From positions 3,536,501 through 3,600,500 of the forward strand of contig NZ_JASPFK010000001.1 of NCBI RefSeq assembly GCF_036855935.1: DNA of 64,000 bases, in the 5' to 3' direction. The position numbers were made by a program, and so were the translations under genes. Origin of the DNA: Sphingomonas sp. LR60. GTDB lineage: Bacteria; Pseudomonadota; Alphaproteobacteria; Sphingomonadales; Sphingomonadaceae. Shown here piece by piece: positions 36,014 to 46,734 of this stretch (position 1 is its first letter; each line of letters begins with the position of its first letter). The notes under the pieces were generated by a model that worked only from the letters and a program-made list of their open reading frames with translations, searched no databases and was not told the origin of the DNA.

Positions 36014-36310
36014 TCAGCTCCCGACGATGCGGTCGCGCATCATCTGGCTGGCACGGAAGGTCAGCACGCGGCGGGGTGCGATCGGCACCTCGACGCCCGT
36101 CTTGGGGTTGCGGCCGACCCGCTCGCCCTTGTCGCGCAACACGAACGTGCCAAAGCCCGAGATCTTGACGTTCTCGCCCCTCGACAGCGCACCACACATA
36201 TTTTCGAGGATCTGCTCGACCAGCCGCGACGAATCCGCGCGGGACAGACCCACCTGCTTGTGAAGCGACTCGGCCAGATCAGCCCGCGTCAACGTACCTG
36301 CTTCAGTCAT
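36014..36310 (-). CDS. ihfA: Integration host factor subunit alpha
   Basis: A DNA-bending protein of 98 residues. It has [21 protein letters not shown] at the N-terminus, the beta-arm [18 protein letters not shown], and the DNA-intercalating [12 protein letters not shown]. The start at 36310 is the only ATG at the expected place. It is cotranscribed with fabH upstream and merR downstream. Confidence 0.95.
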   Translation of the reverse strand: MTEAGTLTRADLAESLHKQVGLSRADSSRLVEQILENMCGALSRGENVKISGFGTFVLRDKGERVGRNPKTGVEVPIAPRRVLTFRASQMMRDRIVGS

Positions 36311-36401
36311 CGACTTCCCTCTACCCCCCGGAAAGGTTGCACAATTCAGTTCCCGCTTAGAACGAATCGCGCGAATTGTCGATGCAGCGGCCCGTCGCGG
36401 C

Positions 36402-37382
36402 CTAGACGCGCAGGACCGCAGCGCCCCAAGTAAATCCGCCGCCCATCGCTTCCAGCACGACGAGGTGTCCAGGCTGGATCCGACCGTCGCGGATCGCCAC
36501 GTCGAGCGCGAGCGGCACCGATGCGGCGGAGGTGTTCGCATGCTGGTCGACGGTGACCACAACCTTTTCAGACGGCAAGGAAAGTTTGCGCGCGGTGGCA
36601 TCCAGGATGCGGGCGTTGGCCTGGTGCGGAACCACCCAGTCGACCGTCTCGGAAGCCAGTCCGGCGGCCTGCAAAGCCTCCTCCATGACCGCCGCCAAGT
36701 TGACGACAGCGTGGCGAAATACCTCGCGTCCCTTCATCCGCAGCTTGCCGACGGTGCCCGTTGTCGAGGGTCCCCCGTCGACAAAAAGCAACCCATTATG
36801 GCGACCATCGGCATGGAGCCGCGTCGCGAGCACGCCACGCGCGTCCGGATCGCGCGCATCGTCGACGGAGTCGCGTGCTTCCAGCACGATGGCCCCGGCG
36901 CCGTCGCCGAACAGCACGCAGGTGGTGCGGTCTTCCCAGTCGAGGATGCGGCTGAACGTCTCGGCCCCGATCACCAGCGCACGGCGGTGCGCCCCGGCGC
37001 GGATCATGCTGTCGGCGACCTGCACCGCATAGAGGAAGCCCGAGCAGACCGCCGCGACGTCGAACGCGACGCAATCGTCGATCCCCAGCATCGCCTGCAC
37101 CTTGGTGGCAGTCGCCGGGAAGGTGTTGTCGGGGGTGGCGGTGGCGAGCACGATCAGGTCGATATCGCCCGCGACCAGCCCCGCCGCCGCAATCGCCGCG
37201 ATCGCGGCATCGCGCGCCAGCGTCGCGGTCGTCTCGCCGTCACCGGCGATATGGCGGAAGCGGATGCCGGTACGCTCGACGATCCATTCGTCGGACGTAT
37301 CGACGCGCTCGGCCAGCTCGGCATTGGAAACACGGCGGGCGGGAAGCGCGGACCCGGTCCCCGTCAGCACCGCACGGATCAT
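36402..37382 (-). CDS. fabH: 3-oxoacyl-ACP synthase III (FabH)
   Basis: Initiates fatty-acid synthesis by condensing acetyl-CoA with malonyl-ACP. The 326-residue thiolase-fold protein has catalytic Cys113 ([10 protein letters not shown]), His253 (VPHQANARI) and Asn283 (HANTSAAS). It overlaps the plsX stop by 4 bases, in the usual rpmF-plsX-fabH order. Confidence 0.97.
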   Translation of the reverse strand: MIRAVLTGTGSALPARRVSNAELAERVDTSDEWIVERTGIRFRHIAGDGETTATLARDAAIAAIAAAGLVAGDIDLIVLATATPDNTFPATATKVQAMLGIDDCVAFDVAAVCSGFLYAVQVADSMIRAGAHRRALVIGAETFSRILDWEDRTTCVLFGDGAGAIVLEARDSVDDARDPDARGVLATRLHADGRHNGLLFVDGGPSTTGTVGKLRMKGREVFRHAVVNLAAVMEEALQAAGLASETVDWVVPHQANARILDATARKLSLPSEKVVVTVDQHANTSAASVPLALDVAIRDGRIQPGHLVVLEAMGGGFTWGAAVLRV

Positions 37383-38416
37383 GCCGCGGCCTTCGCTTCG
37401 AAATGGCGCAGGTCCTCGACGATCCTGCGTGTCAGGTCGGCGCGTACCATCTTGGCGGCATTGCCGATCGCGGTCGCCACCCCGCGCTCGTTCGCGCTGC
37501 CGTGGCTTTTGACCACCAGCCCGTTGAGCCCGAGGAAGACCGCGCCATTGTGGTTGTTGGGATCGAGGTGATCGCGCAGCAGCTCGGTCGCCGGACGCGA
37601 GATCAGGAAGCCAACCTTCGATCGCACCGAACTGCGGAACGCGCGCTTGAGCAGGTCGGCGACGAAGCGCGCAGTGCCTTCGGCGGTCTTGAGCGCGATA
37701 TTGCCCGAAAAGCCGTCGCAGACGATCACGTCATGCTCGCCGCGCGACAGCCGGTCGCCCTCGACGAAGCCCGTAAACTTCATCGGCAGATGCGGCGCGG
37801 CGCGCAGCATCTGCGCGGCGTCGCGAATCTCGCCGGTGCCCTTCTGGTCCTCGCTGCCGATGTTGAGCAGCGCGACGCGCGGGGCATCCAGCTCCAGCGT
37901 GGTGCGCGCATAGGCCGCGCCCATCACCGCGAATTGCACGAGGTTGCGCGCATCGCACTCGGTGTTCGCGCCGAGGTCGAGCATCACGCAATCATTGTCG
38001 CCGAGCGTCGGCAGCATCGCGGCCAGCGCCGGACGGTCGATGCCGCGCATCGTCCGCAGCGATAGCTTGGCCATCGCCATCAGCGCGCCGGTATTGCCCG
38101 CCGACACCGCCGCGGCGGCGCGTCCCTGCTTCACGCAGTCGATCGCGACGCCCATCGAGGTCGTCTTGGCACGACGGATCGCCTGGCTCGGCTTCTCGTC
38201 GCCCGCGATCACATCGGGAGCGTGAACGATCTCGGAATGCTGCGCGAGATTGGGATGCTGGGACAGCCCGTCGCGAATCGCCGCCTCGTCGCCGACCAAC
38301 AGATAGTTGACGTCGTCGTAGCGGCGGCACGCACGCGCCACCCCGGCCAGCATCACCGCCAGCCCCTCGTCACCGCCCATCGCATCGACGGCGATCCGGG
38401 ACCTGTCGGAAATCAC
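37379..38416 (-). CDS. plsX: Phosphate acyltransferase PlsX
   Basis: Makes acyl-phosphate from acyl-ACP for membrane phospholipid synthesis. It has 345 residues, with [19 protein letters not shown] at the N-terminus, [13 protein letters not shown] near residue 100, and [15 protein letters not shown]. The GTG at 38416 is chosen because AGCGAGG precedes it and the protein then begins just before the conserved region. Confidence 0.96.
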   Translation of the reverse strand: MISDRSRIAVDAMGGDEGLAVMLAGVARACRRYDDVNYLLVGDEAAIRDGLSQHPNLAQHSEIVHAPDVIAGDEKPSQAIRRAKTTSMGVAIDCVKQGRAAAAVSAGNTGALMAMAKLSLRTMRGIDRPALAAMLPTLGDNDCVMLDLGANTECDARNLVQFAVMGAAYARTTLELDAPRVALLNIGSEDQKGTGEIRDAAQMLRAAPHLPMKFTGFVEGDRLSRGEHDVIVCDGFSGNIALKTAEGTARFVADLLKRAFRSSVRSKVGFLISRPATELLRDHLDPNNHNGAVFLGLNGLVVKSHGSANERGVATAIGNAAKMVRADLTRRIVEDLRHFEAKAAA

Positions 38417-38456
38417 TGCACCTCGCTCCCGAAACTGCGCCTGCACCCGGTCAGGC

Positions 38457-38636
38457 TCAGGCGTCGACCGCGATGACCTCGCGACCATTGTAGTGACCGC
38501 ACGCGGTGCACAGGTTGTGCGGACGCTTCAGCTCGCCGCAGTTCGGGCATTCCTGAAACGCCTCGACCGAGAGGGCGTCGTGCGCGCGGCGCATGCCACG
38601 GCGGGAGGGAGAAGTCTTTCGCTTGGGGACGGCCAT
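38457..38636 (-). CDS. rpmF: 50S ribosomal protein L32
   Basis: A 59-residue ribosomal protein beginning [20 protein letters not shown], with the zinc-ribbon cysteines in CPNCGEL and [12 protein letters not shown]. Length and motifs fit the bacterial bL32 family. It lies 40 bases upstream of plsX and heads that operon. The 212 bases before it hold its promoter and no other gene. Confidence 0.97.
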   Translation of the reverse strand: MAVPKRKTSPSRRGMRRAHDALSVEAFQECPNCGELKRPHNLCTACGHYNGREVIAVDA

Positions 38637-38848
38637 CGCGGCACCTTGATTTGTCTAGTAGTTCATATGAGCGACGAGCCGGTGCACGGCGCCGCGCGGA
38701 CGATGCGAGCACCGGCCGCGGCAGACAGCCGGGCATCGGCTCGCATCGCGAAGCCCCGCGCCTATAGCGAATTCCCCAGCGGTTGCAAGCAAAGCCCGTC
38801 ACATGACCTCCGTGCCGTAAACGTCCGGAGCCTGCCGTCGTGTCCCTC

Positions 38849-39508
38849 TCAGGCCGAAAGCGCGCGGTCGCTGACGAACATGTTGTGCGCGCGCTCGTGC
38901 GCGAAGGTGCTGGGCTTGCCATGGCCGGGAATGAACGCCGTCGCATCGCCGAGCGGCCACAACTTGGTCACGATCGATTCGATCAGCTGCTTGTGATCGC
39001 CCTGCGGCAGATCGGTCCGCCCGACCGAGCCCTGGAACAGCACGTCGCCGACCTGCGCGAATCGCGACGGCGCGTGATGGAAGATCACATGCCCCGCCGT
39101 GTGCCCCGGCGTATGATAGACGTCGAGCGTCAGGTCGCCGACCGTCACCGTGTCGCCATCGTCCAGCCAGCGGTCCGGCTCGAACACCACGCCCTCGATT
39201 CCCCACTGACGGCCGTCCTCATTCAGGCGGGCGAGCCAGAAGCGGTCGGCCTCATGCGGGCCTTCGATAGGCACGTCGAGCTGATCGGCGAGCGGCTTCG
39301 CCCCGCCGGCATGGTCGATATGGCCGTGGGTCAGCAGGATCTTCTCGACCGTCACTCCGGCCTGCTCGATCGCTGCCAGGATGCGCGGCAGGTCGCCGCC
39401 CGGATCGACCACCGCCGCCTTCATCGTCGCGGTGCACCAGATCAGGGTGCAATTCTGCTCGATCGCGGTGACGGGGACGATCGCGGCGCGCAACGGGGTG
39501 TCGGTCAT
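38849..39508 (-). CDS. MBL fold metallo-hydrolase (glyoxalase II-like, YcbL type)
   Basis: A 219-residue binuclear zinc hydrolase. The metal motif THGHIDHAGG is near residue 60, HTPGHTAGHV near 133, and GDVLFQGSVGRTDLPQGD near 153. The last of these is typical of the GloB2/YcbL group, which act on hydroxyacyl-glutathione or related thioesters. It appears monocistronic, divergent from pabBC. Confidence 0.88.
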   Translation of the reverse strand: MTDTPLRAAIVPVTAIEQNCTLIWCTATMKAAVVDPGGDLPRILAAIEQAGVTVEKILLTHGHIDHAGGAKPLADQLDVPIEGPHEADRFWLARLNEDGRQWGIEGVVFEPDRWLDDGDTVTVGDLTLDVYHTPGHTAGHVIFHHAPSRFAQVGDVLFQGSVGRTDLPQGDHKQLIESIVTKLWPLGDATAFIPGHGKPSTFAHERAHNMFVSDRALSA

Positions 39509-39622
39509 CGGAAAACTCCTGCCGGGATACGCGGATCGCCGGTGCCGCGGGGATTAACTTCGACCTTTGTCGGACGCAACGCGGCTTGCGGGTGTAACGA
39601 CCTGCAGGCATCAAGGGCAGCA

Positions 39623-41368
39623 ATGCGTCTTGCCGCTCCTTTCGTGCTGCTCCACGATGCCCGTTCCGGGCTCGACCGCGCGAGGCTGTACCACCGGCCG
39701 CGGCAGGTGCTCACCGCCCGGACGCCCGCCGAGGTGCATGACGTGCTGGCGGCGATTCGATCGTGGCCTGGGGCGGCGGCGGGCTTCCTTTCCTATGGCG
39801 CCGGCGCGGCGTTCGAGCCTGCTGCCGGGAGCGAGCCCGATTGCGCGACCCCGCTGGCGTGGTTCGGACTGTTCGACAGGCATGAGGAGGTCGCGGACGT
39901 CGCCGCGCTGCTCCCCGATCCGGCCGGTGCATGGACCGGCGCCCCCGTGCCCGAGCCGTCGCGCGCCGATTATCGCGCGATGTTCGACGCCGCGCAGGCG
40001 CTGATCCGTGCGGGCGATCTGTACCAGCTCAATCTCACCTTCCGCGCCCGCGTGCCGTTCATCGGCGACCCGCTCGCGCTTTATGCCGGATTGCGGCAGG
40101 CGGCGCGCGCGGGGTGGAGCGCGCTGGTCGCGACCGGCGCGCAGACGATCCTCTCGCTGTCGCCCGAATTGTTCTTCACGCGCGACGGCGATGCGCTCGT
40201 CAGCCGCCCGATGAAGGGCACTGCGCGCCGCAACGCCGATCCCGCCATCGACCTCGCGGTCGCGCGCGCGATGGCCACCGACGCCAAGCAGCGCGCCGAG
40301 AACCTGATGATCGTCGACCTGATGCGCAACGACCTGTCGCGCGTCGCGGTGACGGGCAGCGTCGCGGTGCCCGAATTGTTCGCGGTCGAGCGCTATCCGA
40401 CCGTCCACCAGCTTACCTCGAAGGTCACGGCAACGCTCGCGCCGGCGCGCGATGGCGTCGATGTGCTGTCCGCGCTGTTCCCCTGCGGCTCGATCACCGG
40501 CGCGCCGAAGGTTCGCGCGATGCAGGCGATCGCCGCGGTCGAGCGCGGCACCGCGCGCGGCGCCTATACCGGTGCGATCGGGCGGATCGACGCCGATGGC
40601 AGCGCGGCGTTCAACGTCGCGATCCGCACGCTGACGATCGACGAGGGCGCGGACCATGCCGTCATCGGGATCGGCGGCGGGATCGTCGCCGATTCGCGCG
40701 TCGACGACGAATGGGACGAGGCGATGGCCAAGGCGGCGTTCCTGGCCGGCGCGCGGCGGCGGGTTGACCTGCTCGAAACGATGGCGTTCGACCCCGAAGA
40801 AGGCGTGATGCGGATCGAACGGCATCTCGAACGGCTCCGCACCAGCGCCGATGCGCTCGGCTTCACCTTCGACCGCCACGCCGCGCGCAACGAGCTTCAG
40901 GCCGCGACCTTCCGGCTGCGCGCCGCCGCCCGCGTCCGGCTGCTGGTGTCGCAACGTGGGGTCGTCGCGATCGAGGTCGCCGCCGCGCCGCCCGCGCCCG
41001 ACCGGCCGTTGCGCGTCGCGCTCGCCCCCTTGCCGGTCGGCGAGCACGACTGGCGCCTGCGCCACAAGACCAGCGACCGCCGCTTCTACGACGCCGCGCG
41101 CACCTCGATCGGCGCGGACGAGGTGCTGTTCTTCACCCCCGACGGCCGTCTGACCGAGGGCAGCTTCACCAACCTGTTCGTGCCGCGCGGCGACACATTG
41201 GCCACGCCCTGTGCCGGGCCGTTGCTGCCGGGCGTGTTGCGCGGCGAATTGCTGGATTCGGGTCGCGCGGTGGAGCAGGACCTGACCGCGGCCGACCTGA
41301 GCGACGGGCTGTTCGTCGGGAATGCGTTGCGCGGACTAATGCGAGCGACGCTCGCGGTTGCACAATGA
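39623..41368 (+). CDS. pabB: Aminodeoxychorismate synthase component I fused to aminodeoxychorismate lyase
   Basis: A 581-residue bifunctional protein of folate (p-aminobenzoate) synthesis. Residues about 110-380 are the chorismate-binding domain with SRPMKGTARR (Lys198), AENLMIVDLMRNDLSR and FPCGSITGAPKVRAM. Residues about 385-581 are a PLP-fold lyase (PabC) with the Schiff-base lysine at about 482 (RLRHKTSDRRFYD) and DGRLTEGSFTNLF. Such PabB-PabC fusions are known. The start is ATG 39623; a longer frame would run antisense to the MBL gene. The glutaminase partner PabA is not in the window. Confidence 0.93.
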   Translation: MRLAAPFVLLHDARSGLDRARLYHRPRQVLTARTPAEVHDVLAAIRSWPGAAAGFLSYGAGAAFEPAAGSEPDCATPLAWFGLFDRHEEVADVAALLPDPAGAWTGAPVPEPSRADYRAMFDAAQALIRAGDLYQLNLTFRARVPFIGDPLALYAGLRQAARAGWSALVATGAQTILSLSPELFFTRDGDALVSRPMKGTARRNADPAIDLAVARAMATDAKQRAENLMIVDLMRNDLSRVAVTGSVAVPELFAVERYPTVHQLTSKVTATLAPARDGVDVLSALFPCGSITGAPKVRAMQAIAAVERGTARGAYTGAIGRIDADGSAAFNVAIRTLTIDEGADHAVIGIGGGIVADSRVDDEWDEAMAKAAFLAGARRRVDLLETMAFDPEEGVMRIERHLERLRTSADALGFTFDRHAARNELQAATFRLRAAARVRLLVSQRGVVAIEVAAAPPAPDRPLRVALAPLPVGEHDWRLRHKTSDRRFYDAARTSIGADEVLFFTPDGRLTEGSFTNLFVPRGDTLATPCAGPLLPGVLRGELLDSGRAVEQDLTAADLSDGLFVGNALRGLMRATLAVAQ

Positions 41369-41401
41369 GGCCGAGCATCGCATAGGCGCAGCGCTTCCTA
41401 G

Positions 41402-42616
<1,215 letters not shown>

Positions 42617-42830
42617 CGCGCTTTTTCCGAAACGATCGCTTTCGCACTCTGCGATGGAAGGACAGCCTCGCTGTCCGTAGATCGACGCCAGATGAACGAG
42701 CGGCCAAGCCGCCGTTCAGCCGTCGGGGCTAATGTTGCGGTGGTCGTCACCCGCTGCTGCCCCCGCTGCAACGACGTGACGACGATCGAGCGACATGCCG
42801 CACACGCGGCCAAGGAAAAGAGAGCAACTG

Positions 42831-42971
42831 ATGATCGGCTTCATCAAGTCCAGCTTCGCATGGCAGTTCGCTGGTGGTTTCCTGATCGGCGCCGCCGGGA
42901 TGCTGGCGATCCACGCCACCCAGCCGGAAATGCCGAGCAACCCCTATGCGGCGACCCACGCCACGCGCTGA
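42831..42971 (+). CDS. Small single-helix membrane protein, 46 aa
   Basis: An unrecognised short gene with a good purine-rich site (AAGGAAAAGAGAG) before its ATG. The product starts MIGFIKSSFAWQFAGGFLIG, continues as one membrane helix to about residue 27, and ends in a polar tail (QPEMPSNPYAATHATR). The tail is probably periplasmic. Such short TM proteins are common but rarely annotated. Function unknown. Confidence 0.55.
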   Translation: MIGFIKSSFAWQFAGGFLIGAAGMLAIHATQPEMPSNPYAATHATR

Positions 42972-43022
42972 TCGGTGCGGGTCGCTCTGGCGGAGCGACC
43001 TTTAACAACCCATATCAGGCGC

Positions 43023-43676
43023 ATGACGCGCATTCTCGCCTTCACCGCGGCATTGCCGCTCCTGCTCGCCGGCTGCGGCACCGCCCAGGCCGAGCGCGCC
43101 GTCCCGATCCCCGTTGCGGCGCATGACGTGCCCGCCACCGCCGGCATGCAGACCGCAGTGCTGGCGGGCGGCTGCTTCTGGGGCATGGAGGCGGTGTTCC
43201 AGCAGGTGAAGGGCGTCCGCGACGTCATCGCGGGCTATGCCGGCGGCACGCCGCAGACCGCGAACTATGCCACGGTCAGCAGCGAGACCACCCGCCATGC
43301 CGAGGCGATCCGCATCACCTACGATCCGCGCGTCGTCAGCTATGCGACGTTGCTGCGGGTCTATTTCTCGATCGCGCACGATCCCACGCAGCTGAACCGA
43401 CAGGGGCCGGACAGCGGCACCAGCTATCGCTCGGCGATCTTCCCGCAGACGCCGGAGCAGCGCGCCGTCGCCGCGGCGTACATCTTGCAGCTCGGCCAGG
43501 CGCACGCCTTCGCGCAGCCGATCGTAACGCGGCTGGAGGCGGGACGCTTCTACCCGGCGGAATCCTATCATCAGGATTTCTTCCGCCGGAACCCGACGCA
43601 CCCGTATATCGTGCGCTGGGACAAGCCGAAGGTCGCGGGCTTCCGCGCGGCCTTCCCGCAACTGGCAATGCGGTAG
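43023..43676 (+). CDS. msrA: Peptide-methionine (S)-S-oxide reductase, lipoprotein form
   Basis: Repairs oxidised methionine. The 217-residue protein has the catalytic Cys51 in GGCFWGMEAVFQ. The N-terminus ends in a lipobox (LPLLLAGC, Cys18), so this MsrA is predicted to be exported and membrane-anchored rather than cytoplasmic. The ATG at 43023 gives the signal peptide; an upstream in-frame ATG at 42975 would spoil it. Confidence 0.93.
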   Translation: MTRILAFTAALPLLLAGCGTAQAERAVPIPVAAHDVPATAGMQTAVLAGGCFWGMEAVFQQVKGVRDVIAGYAGGTPQTANYATVSSETTRHAEAIRITYDPRVVSYATLLRVYFSIAHDPTQLNRQGPDSGTSYRSAIFPQTPEQRAVAAAYILQLGQAHAFAQPIVTRLEAGRFYPAESYHQDFFRRNPTHPYIVRWDKPKVAGFRAAFPQLAMR

Positions 43677-43686
43677 CGGCACCGTC

Positions 43687-43706
43687 ACCCCGGCGAATGC
43701 CGGGGT
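43687..43706. repeat. Short palindrome of the ccccggc-gccgggg family
   Basis: An 8-bp perfect stem with GAAT loop lies between the convergent msrA and Trm112 genes. It is a single half of the element seen doubled at 10236-10338 and 60353-60457. Confidence 0.65.
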
Positions 43707-43713
43707 AATGCCA

Positions 43714-43899
43714 TTACAGAGGTTTCGGCGCGTCCAGCCGACGCGCTTCCTCGACCAGCAACACCGGCACCCCGTCGCGCACCGGATAGGCCACCCCGCC
43801 CGCCTCCGACACCAGCTCCTGCCGCCCGGCATCATACCGAAGCGGCGTCCGCGTCGCCGGGCACACCAGCCGTTCGAGCAACCACGGGTCGATCGTCAT
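43714..43899 (-). CDS. Trm112 family protein
   Basis: A 61-residue protein of the Trm112/YcaR family. It has [17 protein letters not shown] at the N-terminus and [19 protein letters not shown] at the C-terminus, both typical. Only one of the usual zinc cysteines is visible, so metal binding may be lost, as in many bacterial forms. It overlaps the LON-domain gene as ATGA. Confidence 0.88.
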   Translation of the reverse strand: MTIDPWLLERLVCPATRTPLRYDAGRQELVSEAGGVAYPVRDGVPVLLVEEARRLDAPKPL

Positions 43900-44519
43900 T
43901 GCAACGTCACCCGGTCCTCGCCGTCGTGGCGGCCGAAGAACTGCATCAACTGCACCAGCATCTCGGCACGCATCGCCAGGTCGGGCGCTTCCAGCAGAGC
44001 CTGCTTGGCGGCGACGTCGAACGGCGCGATCTGCGCGACGCCGTTGACAAGGCTGACGTCGTCGAGCCGACCTACCGCGTCCCAATCGACGCTATAGCCA
44101 TGCGCCTCCGCAAACTGCCGCGACTCCATCTCCAGCGAGGCACGCGCCCCCAGCGACAATGTCTCGTCCTCCGCGACCGGCAACAGCTCGGCTTCGACCT
44201 GCCGGAACGGCGTCGTCACCACCAGCTCGCGCCGCACGCGGAACAGCGCCAGCCCTTGCAGGATCAGATTGTACCGCCCGTCGTCGAGCGCCTCGACCTC
44301 GGCGATCCGCCCGACGCAGCCGATATCGAACAGATCGGGCGCATCGACATCCTCGCTGTCGGGACGCGGCTGGATCATCGCGATTCGCCGATCGCGCGCC
44401 ATCGCGTCGGACACCATCGCGCGATAGCGCGGCTCGAAGATGTGCAGCGGCAGATGCAGCTGCGGAAACAGCAGCGCGCCCGGCAGCGGGAAGATCGAGA
44501 GCCGCGTCGTGTCGGTCAT
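43896..44519 (-). CDS. LON peptidase substrate-binding domain protein
   Basis: A 207-residue stand-alone N-terminal LON domain without ATPase or protease parts. Typical segments are [20 protein letters not shown] and [20 protein letters not shown]. The role is unknown; probably a protein-binding adaptor. It sits between the thioredoxin-like and Trm112 genes with 4-base overlaps on both sides, a conserved alphaproteobacterial trio. Confidence 0.9.
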   Translation of the reverse strand: MTDTTRLSIFPLPGALLFPQLHLPLHIFEPRYRAMVSDAMARDRRIAMIQPRPDSEDVDAPDLFDIGCVGRIAEVEALDDGRYNLILQGLALFRVRRELVVTTPFRQVEAELLPVAEDETLSLGARASLEMESRQFAEAHGYSVDWDAVGRLDDVSLVNGVAQIAPFDVAAKQALLEAPDLAMRAEMLVQLMQFFGRHDGEDRVTLQ

Positions 44520-45427
44520 CCGAACAGGATCGCCGACAGCTTGCGCCGCTGCGCCGACACCCATGGATCTTCCAGCCCGACGACCTCGAACAGCTTGAGC
44601 AATTGCTGCCGCGCCGCATCGTCGTTCCACGCGCGATCCGCCGCGACGATCGACAGGAGGCCGCTCGCTGCGGCCTCGCGATCTCCCGCCGCCATCCGCG
44701 CATTGGCGAGATCGAACCGCGCCTGAAGGTCTTCGCGGTTGGCCGCCACCGCCGCTTCCAGCGGAGCGAGATCGTCGACCGCCGGGGCCGATTTGGCGAG
44801 CGCCAGCGCCGCCGCCGCGCGTTGCACGTCGGGCAGCTTCGCCGCGTCTTCGGGCAGCGCCGCGATCGCCGCTTCGGCTTCCTCGACCTGCCCCGCCGCG
44901 ACCAGCGCGCGGATGCGCCCGGACAGCACCGCATGATGCTCGGGCGCCATCTCGGCCAGTTGGTCGAAGATGGACAGCGCCCGCTCCGCATCGCCCTCGG
45001 CCAGCACCTGCTCGCCTATCGCGATCAACGGCTCCAGCTCCGCCTCCTGCGACTGCGCCTCGCCGCTGATCGGCAATTGGCGCAGCAACTGGTCGAGCAT
45101 CGCCTTGAGCTGCGATTCGGTGCGTGCGCTGGTCAGGTCGGCGACGAGCTGCCCCTGGAACATCGCATAGACCGTCGGGATCGAGCGGATCTGGAACTGC
45201 GCCGCGATGAACTGGTCCTTGTCGGTATCAACCTTGGCCAGCACCACGCCCTTGTCGGCATATTCGGCCGCGACCTTTTCCAGCACCGGCGTCAGCGCCT
45301 TGCACGGCCCGCACCATTCCGCCCAGAAATCGACGATCACGAGCTGCGTCATCGACGGTTCGACGACGTCCGTGCGGAACCGCTGGACCGCTTCCTTCTC
45401 GGCGGGTGACATGCCTAACGTGGCCAA
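44516..45427 (-). CDS. Tetratricopeptide thioredoxin-like co-chaperone (CnoX/YbbN type)
   Basis: A 303-residue protein with an N-terminal thioredoxin domain (WAEWCGPCKAL, Cys39 and Cys42 intact) and a C-terminal alpha-helical repeat region (LEPLIAIGEQVLAEGDAERAL and onward). In E. coli CnoX guards substrates for DnaK and GroEL under oxidative stress but lacks a standard active site; here the CGPC motif is complete, so redox activity is possible. It heads the operon with the LON and Trm112 genes. Confidence 0.9.
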   Translation of the reverse strand: MATLGMSPAEKEAVQRFRTDVVEPSMTQLVIVDFWAEWCGPCKALTPVLEKVAAEYADKGVVLAKVDTDKDQFIAAQFQIRSIPTVYAMFQGQLVADLTSARTESQLKAMLDQLLRQLPISGEAQSQEAELEPLIAIGEQVLAEGDAERALSIFDQLAEMAPEHHAVLSGRIRALVAAGQVEEAEAAIAALPEDAAKLPDVQRAAAALALAKSAPAVDDLAPLEAAVAANREDLQARFDLANARMAAGDREAAASGLLSIVAADRAWNDDAARQQLLKLFEVVGLEDPWVSAQRRKLSAILFG

Positions 45428-45558
45428 GGGGCACTCCTGAAATTGCTTGCCCCCTTATGTGGGATGGCGGCGGGGGATACAAACCCCCCGCCCCACCCGC
45501 TTTGGTCAGGATGCGGCGCGATCAGGTCGACATCGACCGATCACCCCTGAGCATCAGC

Positions 45559-45642
45559 CGTCATCCCGGACTTGATCCGGGATCCCGCTTCTACCTCGGT
45601 CACCAAGAAGAAGTGAGGCCCCGGATCAAGTCCGGGGCGACG
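45559..45642. repeat. Inverted repeat of the cccggacttgatccggg family
   Basis: An arm at 45559-45585 is complementary to 45617-45642 with a few mismatches, and each arm is itself palindromic. It lies in the 281-base gap between the thioredoxin-like gene and torF, which otherwise shows no gene. Confidence 0.8.
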
Positions 45643-45708
45643 AACGAAGGAGAGGCGAGCATCGAATGCGACGAAGGTCCGTCGCACCTCCCTGATCGTC
45701 GCTCACCC

Positions 45709-46578
45709 TCAGAAGGCGGCAGTCAGCGCGAAGACCACCTTGGCGCCCGCGATCGAGCCCACCCCGTCCTGCCCGCGGCTGAAGCTCGGCTGGAGATAGG
45801 CGGCCTTTCGGTCGGTAATGTTGGTGTCGACATAGGCGACCCCGACGGTCAGCGGCGTGCTCGGAATGGTATAGTCGACGCCCAGCAGCCAGTCGGCGTA
45901 ATTTCCGGTCGGCGCAACGCTGGTCGCGAACGGTCCCAGCCCCTTGTTGCCGCTCGATGCGCCGATATGCGCCTTGGCGGTCAGCCCGGTGCCGGGGATG
46001 CCCGCGGCGGCATCGCCCCAGACGTAGAGATTGTCGCCCTTTGCACCCGGATTGCTGTAACCGACGCCGTTCTCATAATCGACCTTGGAGGCGATATCAC
46101 CATTGGCCGACCACGCACCCAAAGCTTCCTGCTTCGGCGCGTAGGCGACACCCGCCGTCAGGCTGACCGGCCCGGCGGTACCCGACAGCTTGACGTAAGG
46201 CTCGATGAAGTCGGTGTTATCGAAGCCGCCCGGATACATGTACCAGGTCGCGCCGATGTCGAGCGTACCGCCGTCGCCGATCGGGGTCTTGAACCCGGCG
46301 ATCAGGTCCAGCTCCATATTGGCGCCACCGAACGTGCCCCAGCCGGAAAGGTTCGATCCCCAGGTGCCGATATAGATGCCGCTCTCATGCGCGATCGTGA
46401 AGCCGCCCTGCACGGCAAGGTTCTCGTCGGACTGCGACACGCCGCGGAAACGGTAGTCGCTGACCAATCCGACCGATCCCGAGACGGTGACCGGCTTGGG
46501 CGGCGCCTCTTCCTGCGCGGCGGCGGGAACGGCAACCAGCGACAGCATGGCGGCGGGAATAAGGAATGCGTACTTCAT
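45709..46578 (-). CDS. TorF family putative porin
   Basis: A 289-residue outer-membrane protein of the proteobacterial TIGR02001/TorF family. It has a signal peptide (MLSLVAVPAAAQ) and the hallmark strand VSGSVGLVSDYRFRGVSQSDENLAVQG split over residues 32-58. The barrel repeats end in KVVFALTAAF with terminal Phe. Substrate unknown. It lies downstream of sulP in the same direction, with a 12-bp inverted repeat in between that may regulate it. Confidence 0.9.
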   Translation of the reverse strand: MKYAFLIPAAMLSLVAVPAAAQEEAPPKPVTVSGSVGLVSDYRFRGVSQSDENLAVQGGFTIAHESGIYIGTWGSNLSGWGTFGGANMELDLIAGFKTPIGDGGTLDIGATWYMYPGGFDNTDFIEPYVKLSGTAGPVSLTAGVAYAPKQEALGAWSANGDIASKVDYENGVGYSNPGAKGDNLYVWGDAAAGIPGTGLTAKAHIGASSGNKGLGPFATSVAPTGNYADWLLGVDYTIPSTPLTVGVAYVDTNITDRKAAYLQPSFSRGQDGVGSIAGAKVVFALTAAF

Positions 46579-46688
46579 GGAACCTCCTGATGGTAAGAGG
46601 CTCCTCCTGCTTGCGGTCCGCTTCGCTCTCCCCCGACGAGCGGGAGGGCGATGGCTGGCTCACATCCCAAACCTATTTACACCGCGTT

Positions 46689-46725
46689 GCAGCAATGTTT
46701 CTGATCGGCATCAAAACATTGCTGC
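46689..46725. promoter_or_regulatory. 12-bp perfect inverted repeat upstream of torF
   Basis: GCAGCAATGTTT at 46689-46700 is exactly complementary to 46714-46725 with a 13-base spacer. It begins 9 bases past the sulP stop and 110 bases before the torF ATG. It could be an operator for torF or an end structure of the sulP transcript; there is no T-tract. Confidence 0.45.
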
Positions 46726-46734
46726 GCCGCAGCC

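Noticed and set aside
42660..42676. 7-bp hairpin after the aminotransferase gene, considered as a terminator
   Set aside because: No T-tract follows and the stem is short; not enough to call a terminator.
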